A program made the position numbers and the translations under genes. The notes beneath the pieces were generated by a model. It was not told where the DNA came from. It worked only from the letters and a program-made list of their open reading frames with translations, and ran no database searches. A DNA stretch of 5,176 nucleotides from Candidatus Njordarchaeota archaeon (lineage in GTDB: Archaea; Asgardarchaeota; Njordarchaeia; Njordarchaeales; Njordarchaeaceae), in assembly GCA_029856625.1 (NCBI GenBank), contig JAHKLG010000108.1:1-5176 (forward strand), written 5' to 3'. Of the stretch, positions 1 through 5,176 are shown piece by piece (the first letter of the stretch is position 1; each line of letters begins with the position of its first letter).

Positions 1-11
1 AGTGGCATGAT

Positions 12-3000
12 ATGCCTGAGGATATGCTTATGCGTGGCCTTTGGCTTATTGAAAAGTATTTGGATGAGAAGAATAGGCTTAAGAACCTCGGTGATAAGGC
101 TCGTGGGGTTTTCCGCTTGGCTTTCGATTGGGATCTCCGAAAACTTGATTTTGAGCTCCTCAAAGACTTCTTGAATAATATTAGGGAGCGTTTTGATGAG
201 CTGCTATCTCTTGGTCTCATTGAGAGAGATGGTGAGTTAGCGGGGAGAATTGAGAGTCTGCTTAGCAATATTGAGGGTGTCGCTGGGGAGATTAGGAGTA
301 GTGATGCTGAGTTCCTTGGTTTGGTCTATTTAGTTGGGTGTCTTGGTGTTTTCCTAGATATGTATGAATATGCTGTTTTGGGGCGTCCCTTCGCTGGTTT
401 CTTTGATTGTGGTGAGTGCGGTCTTTTCGAGGATTACCTAAACACTTGGCTCCAGTATAGGGACTGTGGGGCCGTGGGTTCGTTGTTCGATGTTGTTAAG
501 TGTCTCTCGTTGTTCGCACCACTGTTTACTTTTCGTGAGCTCGATTATGTCTTTGGCTTTAAGAAGGCCGCGTTTAGTGACCGTGAGCTTTTTGACTCTG
601 AGTTTTCGGGTGCGGTATATTCGTCTGATGGTAAGGTGAATATTGGGTTCTATGTTAGGAGAGATGCCAATGGAATCACATTTTTCCTGAGGAACTATGT
701 TGTTCACTTCATTGTGGATGTGTTCCTGAAGTTTGGAGGCCGAGTACTTGTTGTCCCGGCTATCATAGCTGGGAGTAGAAACTGGTACTCATATGAGAAG
801 GAAGCGAGGGATATGTATGGGAGCAGCCTCGGGGTCTGCATGCACGACTATAAGTTGGGAACTATGCTGTTTATGGTGCCGTCGAAGGCCATAATAATTA
901 GTGTAAGCGATGGGAAACTCCGGATTGATAACTGGGCGTTCTGTGGTAAGTCGGAATATGTCAGAGAAGTCTTTAGGGGGCTCAAAGGTAGATTTATGAA
1001 CAAAAATTTACTCGCTGAAAAACTTAGGGAACTCTATGAGTATGGCCTAATAGATGCGCCCCAAGATACCAAATGGTCAAATGTTGCTAGTGACTTTATC
1101 CAGCGAATAAAGAATAGAAAAGTAAGCACATCGGAGCAAGCAGCACTGAGCGCTATGATCTTTCTTTTCGACCAGCTTAAAGGGCTTGTAGATGAGCGTG
1201 CTAGTGGTACCGATAGAGCATCGAGGCGACGTGCTTTTGAAAGCATTCTTGGCGATTTGAGAGGAGCTCTTAGTGATGTGGCTAAGAGTATTAGGACGTA
1301 TACTGCTGGGTACTGCTTGGGTCTGAGTCTCGATGTGATTGGATTGTTTGGTAGGAGCTTCGCTGGTAAGCTTATTGGTGCGTTTAATAGAGTAGCAGAG
1401 TTTTTGGATGGGCATATAGGGGATATTAGAGGTGTTTTTAGCGACATTGTCTCCTTCTTCAGGGAGGTTGTGGAGAATGTTGTTAGACCGATAATAGGAG
1501 ATGTTATGAGAAATGCTGAAATCGATCCTATGTACGCTGAACTCTGGAGGAGCATTAGAGGGCATGTGGAGAGTGCGACTTCCCACTATGAAGCCTTCAT
1601 AAGCATCCTAGGAGACCCCAACGACATGGATATGGAAAGAATTATTTGTGCATTGGAACACATGGGGCGGGCGTCGCAGCAATATAGATTTGCTCTTTCG
1701 AAGATAGAGAGAAAACTTGGTAAGTACAGAGAAGAGGTCTCGGAGCTGGAGAGAGCGCTGGATGTTCTCACAATTCTTAGGAACTATGTTAAGTATCTTA
1801 TCGAAGCATCGGAGGCAGTACCATCACTCCTCAAGGACATGGAGGATGGGGTTGTGGACTCAAAGCGATTTATGAGGACGCTGAGCCTAACTACGTTGTT
1901 GAAGTTTCAAGTGGAATCTGTGATAGGAATAGATCAGAGCACTATTGAGGATCTCGGGATATCCGGTGTCTCTCTGCTTCGAAGCGCCCTGACAAAAGCA
2001 AAGAGTATCGCAGAATTATTAGGTTTGCGGAGCATAAGTTCTGTCTTTGTCGAGTGTCATAATATTATCGTTGAGAATTCCAGGAGCTTCTCCGATTTTG
2101 TGAATGATATGCAACTAGTCATGCAGCATAGGGAGGGTAAGATAGAGTTCCTATCAGCGACCAGCAGATTTCTGGGGTGTTTGGTTCGTGGCCCTGCGGT
2201 AGCACTAGGCACGCCTGGGGGCTTGACCGCACGGGAGATTAAGAGTGTGAGGAATCTTATCTTCAGAAATACTATCCGCTCAGTCGGCGGTTTTGTGAGG
2301 GAGGTTCTCTTCGGGGAGATCCTGTATGAGCTTATGCATGTCTGCTTCAGTATATATCTAAAGCTCTTGGAGATGAAGAGGCATGTTGATGATGGGGCTA
2401 GTATCGAGGAGGCTGTACGCAGATTCGTGGGTAGCCTAACGGACTACGAGTTAGCATTCTTAGTGGATCTCAGACTTGGCTTCTATTATGATGTCTATGT
2501 TTCTGGTCGCCCAATAAAGGAATTGAGAAGCTTCTTCTATGAGAAGTTCCTGAGTTACGTCTCCGAGAAGGGCACCACAGATGTCATCCGTAACTACATC
2601 AGAAGAACGGTGGGGCTGGAGGATAGACTTGAAAACATCATCAATGACCATTACAAGGAACATTTCCTTGAAGGCGATGTGGAGTACATATGGAATAGCT
2701 TCAGAGGCGCTATGGAGGAAAAGGCCTATGAGGTCGCGATGGGTAGGAAACAGGAGAGGCTTGGAGTGTTCTGTATTCTTGCCCTTCTAAGTGAGAGGTA
2801 TAAGCATAGTTTTAGGCTCGAAAAAATATCTCCAAATCTCCTAAGAGCTGTGGGGCTCAAAATAATGTTCCACAGTACTATGGCCTATGAAAACATAGGC
2901 GAGTTGGTGAGGTCGCTTCTGCTCAGTGCTATCCTAGAAACGCAGCTATCCTATGAAACGCTGAAGCTTGTGGAGACGCTGGTAAACACAATTTATCTTC

Positions 3001-3899
3001 TGGGTGGAGCCGAATATGGGAGCGTCGATGACCTACTATTCGATCTTCAGTCGAAGGCGAGTGAGGAAGTATACTTGGGTAATGCCCACAAGGCGATGAG
3101 CATAGAGAGGAACATCCACAAGATAGAGGGATACAGAAGGGTATACGGGGACGAAAAAGTCCTAGAAATCCTAGGGAAGCTGAAAGCACTGAAAGACTCC
3201 ATAGATGAACTCATAGGCAAAATGATCGAAATGCAGAGATGCGGTCCCAAGAAGGGAGTAGCAGAGAAATATTCTGGAAGCATCATTGAGAAACTAGCAG
3301 AAATCGCAGAGTGCCTGGGCGGTGCGGGGCCATACAGCATAACGCTTCCAGGCGAGGTAGAATATGTGGGGAGAAACGGAGCCATTGAAGCGGTGATATT
3401 GCGGCTAGCCGGGTTCACAATAATTACTAGGAGGGACGGGGTATGCGTTCTTCCATACGCGGCGTATAGAATGAAGAATAGGAAGGGAGAAATCATTGGT
3501 GTGAGGTTTACGGGGGACATATACGGAGTAGCCTCAATCGTAGCAACTCTCTACAGGGAAACAGCAAACCTACTAAGAACGCTTAGAAGCCTAGGAGTAG
3601 AGGTAAGCGTCGCATCGCCAGCATACCCAAGCATACATCTTGGAGCGAAAATGGGGACGGACGGCAAGATTCTGCGCGAGAAACGGTTCATAACATGGGT
3701 CTCGATAGGCCTATCAACAATAGAAAAACAAACCAGAGAAAAGCTAATACAAGCACTAGGTAGCATCGCGGAGGGTATAAGTAGTGGGAATGTAAATAAA
3801 GTTGAGAAAAAACTAGAGGAACTCAGAAACCTCGTCGATAGTAATATCCGTGGCTCAGCAGTGTGGTTTGTTGAGCGCATCATTGAGGGAATAGTATGA
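12..3899 (+). CDS. Very large uncharacterised, mostly alpha-helical protein (1295 aa; 5' end unresolved)
   Basis: I do not recognise this family and assign no function. The frame is open over 1295 codons and ends at TGA 3897-3899. Visible regions: helical N-terminus (1-100); hydrophobic stretch 101-115; cysteine-rich part with C133-G-E-C136; mixed strand/helix domain about 195-330; charged helical core about 330-1075 with a coiled coil near 555-601; strand-rich domain about 1107-1235; charged helical tail 1236-1295. No Walker A/B pair, nuclease, protease or DNA-binding motif was found, and there is no convincing signal peptide or membrane span, so a soluble or peripheral scaffold-like protein is most likely (inference). 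The start is uncertain. The frame is also open from 12 back to the window edge, so the gene may begin upstream. ATG 30 is an alternative, with TGAGG at 17-21 eight bases before it. Codon use drifts from T-ending to A-ending along the gene. It runs directly into a membrane-protein gene, probably in one operon. The coding call is sure; the role is unknown. Confidence 0.9.
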   Translation: MPEDMLMRGLWLIEKYLDEKNRLKNLGDKARGVFRLAFDWDLRKLDFELLKDFLNNIRERFDELLSLGLIERDGELAGRIESLLSNIEGVAGEIRSSDAEFLGLVYLVGCLGVFLDMYEYAVLGRPFAGFFDCGECGLFEDYLNTWLQYRDCGAVGSLFDVVKCLSLFAPLFTFRELDYVFGFKKAAFSDRELFDSEFSGAVYSSDGKVNIGFYVRRDANGITFFLRNYVVHFIVDVFLKFGGRVLVVPAIIAGSRNWYSYEKEARDMYGSSLGVCMHDYKLGTMLFMVPSKAIIISVSDGKLRIDNWAFCGKSEYVREVFRGLKGRFMNKNLLAEKLRELYEYGLIDAPQDTKWSNVASDFIQRIKNRKVSTSEQAALSAMIFLFDQLKGLVDERASGTDRASRRRAFESILGDLRGALSDVAKSIRTYTAGYCLGLSLDVIGLFGRSFAGKLIGAFNRVAEFLDGHIGDIRGVFSDIVSFFREVVENVVRPIIGDVMRNAEIDPMYAELWRSIRGHVESATSHYEAFISILGDPNDMDMERIICALEHMGRASQQYRFALSKIERKLGKYREEVSELERALDVLTILRNYVKYLIEASEAVPSLLKDMEDGVVDSKRFMRTLSLTTLLKFQVESVIGIDQSTIEDLGISGVSLLRSALTKAKSIAELLGLRSISSVFVECHNIIVENSRSFSDFVNDMQLVMQHREGKIEFLSATSRFLGCLVRGPAVALGTPGGLTAREIKSVRNLIFRNTIRSVGGFVREVLFGEILYELMHVCFSIYLKLLEMKRHVDDGASIEEAVRRFVGSLTDYELAFLVDLRLGFYYDVYVSGRPIKELRSFFYEKFLSYVSEKGTTDVIRNYIRRTVGLEDRLENIINDHYKEHFLEGDVEYIWNSFRGAMEEKAYEVAMGRKQERLGVFCILALLSERYKHSFRLEKISPNLLRAVGLKIMFHSTMAYENIGELVRSLLLSAILETQLSYETLKLVETLVNTIYLLGGAEYGSVDDLLFDLQSKASEEVYLGNAHKAMSIERNIHKIEGYRRVYGDEKVLEILGKLKALKDSIDELIGKMIEMQRCGPKKGVAEKYSGSIIEKLAEIAECLGGAGPYSITLPGEVEYVGRNGAIEAVILRLAGFTIITRRDGVCVLPYAAYRMKNRKGEIIGVRFTGDIYGVASIVATLYRETANLLRTLRSLGVEVSVASPAYPSIHLGAKMGTDGKILREKRFITWVSIGLSTIEKQTREKLIQALGSIAEGISSGNVNKVEKKLEELRNLVDSNIRGSAVWFVERIIEGIV
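339..503 (+). other. Cysteine-rich segment of the large protein (residues 110-164)
   Basis: Five cysteines lie within 55 residues: C110, C133, C136, C152 and C164. C133 and C136 form a CxxC (Cys-Gly-Glu-Cys). The other 1240 residues have only about eleven scattered cysteines. CxxC pairs often bind zinc or form redox disulfides, and hyperthermophilic archaea use many intracellular disulfides, so either role is possible. The segment between has no histidine, so a classical C2H2 finger is excluded. Confidence 0.4.
594..1001 (+). other. Predicted mixed alpha/beta domain of the large protein (residues about 195-330)
   Basis: Alternating hydrophobic and polar residues suggest strands (around VNIGFYV, ITFFL, RVLVVPAII, TMLFMV, AIIISV and KLRI), with one long hydrophobic helix near residues 226-241. 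This differs from the helical remainder and probably forms a separate folded domain. Strand and helix calls were made by eye from residue patterns, not by a predictor. Boundaries are approximate and no catalytic signature is evident. Confidence 0.4.
1674..1814 (+). other. Predicted coiled coil in the large protein (residues about 555-601)
   Basis: Residues about 555-601 show heptad-like spacing of Ile, Leu, Val and Tyr between Lys, Arg and Glu (for example ALSKIERKLGKYREEVSELE, residues 561-580) without proline. This is typical of a coiled coil or long helical bundle. It points to an oligomerisation or scaffold element. A second, shorter candidate lies at about residues 1047-1075. Confidence 0.5.
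3330..3716 (+). other. Predicted C-terminal strand-rich domain of the large protein (residues about 1107-1235)
   Basis: After the helical core the protein changes to short alternating hydrophobic stretches (around EAVILRLAGFTIITR, GVCVLPYAAY, IIGVRF, VEVSVASPAY and FITWVSIGL), with one helix of about 25 residues near 1170-1194. Read by eye this is a compact alpha/beta domain. It is followed by a charged helical tail of about 60 residues that ends at the stop. Fold and function are not identified. Confidence 0.4.
3885..3889 (+). promoter_or_regulatory. Shine-Dalgarno-like GAGGG for the overlapping ATG at 3896
   Basis: GAGGG lies six bases before ATG 3896. GAGG pairs with the CCUC of the archaeal 16S rRNA 3' end. 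The ATG overlaps the stop of the upstream gene as ATGA (3896-3899), a common archaeal arrangement for translational coupling. In this copy the ATG frame stops at TAA 3923-3925 after nine codons, so the site points to a start that does not read into gene 2 unless the frame shifts by +1 near the A run at 3899-3903. Confidence 0.5.
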
Positions 3900-3925
3900 A
3901 AAATAGAGAAGCTCCTGGAGGCTAA
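3896..3925 (+). other. Gene junction: ATGA overlap, A5 run and nine-codon dead-end frame
   Basis: ATG 3896 overlaps the upstream TGA and is preceded by GAGGG, but reads only nine codons (MKNREAPGG) to TAA 3923-3925. Gene 2 lies in the frame one base later. With four instead of five A at 3899-3903 the ATG would continue straight into gene 2. The upstream gene and gene 2 also share one frame, separated only by the single TGA. This therefore marks a possible sequence error, a disrupting mutation, a recoding site or a broken fusion. Confidence 0.6.
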
Positions 3926-3950
3926 GAACGGAAAAACAGCACTCGAAAAA

Positions 3951-5176
3951 ATGGATGCGAAAACAAGGGAAAACATCGCGGATAGCCTAGAAAGAGTCGC
4001 CGAATCCTTAGGTAATATGATCCCTGTGAGCAGGAAGATAGCACAGATGCTCACATCGCCAATAGGAAGCAAGGAAAACGAAGCCAAAAGAAAGGCGGCG
4101 ATCCTAGAACTAATACTAGACGAACTAATGCTATCCCCACAAATAGCAGAAGAAATAAGAAGAGCAGCGCAGGACGAAAAAAGAGGAATCAGAGGATGGC
4201 TAAGAAGAATAGCAGAGAAGGCAGAAACAACACTAGGAAAACTACTAGAAGCAATAAGAACAACAGCAATAATAGCGGGGATAGGCTGGGCCGCAGCAAA
4301 ACTAGCTGGGCTCACAGGAACCCAAAATGCAGCCCTCGCAGCGGCGATGTGGCTGACATTCGGGCCGATGGCACCCATAATATCCAGAGCGTTTAGTAGG
4401 GTGGGGAGAAAACTAGGAAGACACGGAGAAAACCTAGTGGGAAACCTGGTAAACGGAATGATTGTCGCGATAATGACCACGCTCGGGATGCTGGCTATGA
4501 ACCTACTGCTAGTAGCGACAGCTCCGAAGGAAAGGGTAGAGGTTCTCGGAGAAACCGTAGAGATACCAGACCCATGGAGAAGCCCACTACGAAACATCAT
4601 TACCTTTGAGGCGCCAGCAATAATATGGATAATAGCCACCGCCGTAATAGCAATAGTGGCCTCAGGAATAATAGGAAAACTCAGAAAACCAGACAAAATA
4701 GTGAGTATGCTCCTAGGAGAAGACGGAGCAAACGAGCCTGAACCAAGAGCAAAGAAGATAATAATGAAGGCAGGCCTAATAGTAGCACTAATAATGGGCC
4801 TAGCGACATACATGAAGACATGGGGAATCGGCATATTCGACTACATGCCCAGCGGAGTCCTGCTCAGCGCAGTAGCGTGGGTCTGGGACGAGGTGGATGA
4901 TCTGGGAGACGGAGCCGAGAGAATAGAGTCCTGGAGGACAAACGTAGATAAGGTTATGAAGGATAGCGGTGGCATAGCGGAGATAGTGGTTCTCCCGTTC
5001 CTCCTCGGAGCGTTCGCCGCCCTCTGCGGCATAGTGGATCCCTGGCAACTAATTATTCCTGGGAGCAACGGCTTCGTGGACTACGTATGCGGTGGGTGGC
5101 TCCCAGATCCTTGGGGAACGATTGTCGGTGCACTGATAAAGATTGTGTTCTTTGTGGTTGGTATGCTCATTGCTTG
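3951..5176 (+). CDS. Polytopic membrane protein of unknown function, 3' end outside the window (408 codons seen)
   Basis: I do not recognise the family. The frame is open from 3900 to the right edge, and 3951 is its first ATG. An original start at ATG 3896 is likely but needs a one-base frame correction in the A run at 3899-3903; that would add 18 residues beginning MKIEKLLE. From 3951, residues 1-100 form charged amphipathic helices. Hydrophobic segments follow at about 104-120, 127-145, 168-190, 219-241, 270-287, 298-312 (weak), 342-361 and 388-408. Loops 146-167 and 242-269 are strongly basic and probably cytoplasmic. Tripeptide DPW occurs three times in inter-helix loops (207-209, 363-365, 386-388). 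No transporter, ATPase or secretion signature is evident. VirB6-like channels of conjugation or DNA-import systems and viral membrane proteins also carry many spans, but nothing here singles them out. Codons are strongly A-ending up to about 4960. It is probably cotranscribed with the large gene before it. Confidence 0.85.
   Translation, partial: MDAKTRENIADSLERVAESLGNMIPVSRKIAQMLTSPIGSKENEAKRKAAILELILDELMLSPQIAEEIRRAAQDEKRGIRGWLRRIAEKAETTLGKLLEAIRTTAIIAGIGWAAAKLAGLTGTQNAALAAAMWLTFGPMAPIISRAFSRVGRKLGRHGENLVGNLVNGMIVAIMTTLGMLAMNLLLVATAPKERVEVLGETVEIPDPWRSPLRNIITFEAPAIIWIIATAVIAIVASGIIGKLRKPDKIVSMLLGEDGANEPEPRAKKIIMKAGLIVALIMGLATYMKTWGIGIFDYMPSGVLLSAVAWVWDEVDDLGDGAERIESWRTNVDKVMKDSGGIAEIVVLPFLLGAFAALCGIVDPWQLIIPGSNGFVDYVCGGWLPDPWGTIVGALIKIVFFVVGMLIA

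Noticed and set aside
1341..1373. Walker A-like pattern G-R-S-F-A-G-K at residues 447-453 of the large protein
   Set aside because: The lysine is followed by Leu instead of Ser/Thr, and no Walker B acidic motif follows at a suitable distance, so an NTPase call is not supported.
1392..1440. Short T runs that might be archaeal terminators
   Set aside because: They lie deep inside an open frame with no gene end nearby.
1034..1586. Two overlapping antisense open frames of about 170 codons within the large gene
   Set aside because: They overlap each other in different frames, have shadow-like Ser/Ile/Pro/Leu-rich products, and lie wholly inside a well-supported + strand gene.
689..1792. Repeated 12-base string AGGAACTATGTT (near 690 and 1780), encoding R-N-Y-V in both places, with a related I-R-N-Y-I near residue 859
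   Set aside because: It is too short and its flanks do not match. It is most simply chance reuse of common codons in a helical protein, not a repeat family.
3551..4834. Long antisense open frame of 427 codons opposite the end of gene 1 and most of gene 2
   Set aside because: Its product is low-complexity, rich in Ser, Ile, Ala and Pro. Antisense stops in this phase need a pyrimidine at the third codon position of the + strand followed by TA or CA, or by AA-type codons. The A/G-ending codons of the + strand remove those stops, so the frame is open as a by-product of codon bias. The + strand gives a coherent membrane protein.
4800..5068. Short antisense frames near the right end (75 and 82 codons)
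   Set aside because: They overlap each other and lie opposite a continuous + strand membrane-protein frame with clear hydrophobic segments. No start signal favours them.

Overview
The window is fully packed with coding sequence on the + strand. It looks like a piece of a (hyper)thermophilic archaeal genome or an archaeal virus or integrated element, most probably of the Thermoproteota. The grounds are codon choice and a genes-end-to-end layout. Arginine is written mainly as AGG/AGA, isoleucine as ATA and leucine as CTA in the right half. Proteins are rich in Lys, Glu, Ile, Val and Leu. No RNA gene, CRISPR array, insertion sequence, recognisable integrase or transcription terminator is visible. 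The taxonomic placement is inference only.

Layout. From 12 to 3899 there is one very long open frame of 1295 codons (gene 1). Its 5' end lies at the window edge, so the true start may be further upstream. The product is soluble-looking and mostly helical. It has a cysteine-rich stretch near the N-terminus (residues 110-164), a mixed strand/helix domain (about 195-330), a long helical core with one clear coiled coil (about 555-601), a second strand-rich domain (about 1107-1235) and a charged helical tail. I do not recognise the family. From 3900 to the right edge the same reading frame stays open for another 425 codons without a stop (gene 2, cut by the window edge). It encodes a charged helical N-terminus followed by about six to eight membrane segments.

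The two genes are almost certainly one transcription unit. A Shine-Dalgarno-like GAGGG sits six bases before an ATG that overlaps the gene 1 stop (ATGA at 3896-3899), the usual sign of translational coupling. That ATG, however, runs into a stop after nine codons. Removing one A from the AAAAA run at 3899-3903 would place it in frame with gene 2. So gene 2 is frameshifted at its start in this copy (sequence error, mutation or recoding), or it starts internally at ATG 3951, or the in-frame TGA interrupts what was one longer protein.

The coding strand also changes character strongly along the window. It is T-rich with T-ending codons on the left, strongly A-rich with A-ending codons from about 3060 to about 4960, and T-rich again at the right edge. 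A long helical protein followed directly by a polytopic membrane protein, with no household domain in either, would fit a structural or membrane-complex module of an archaeal virus or integrated element. Nothing in the window proves this.
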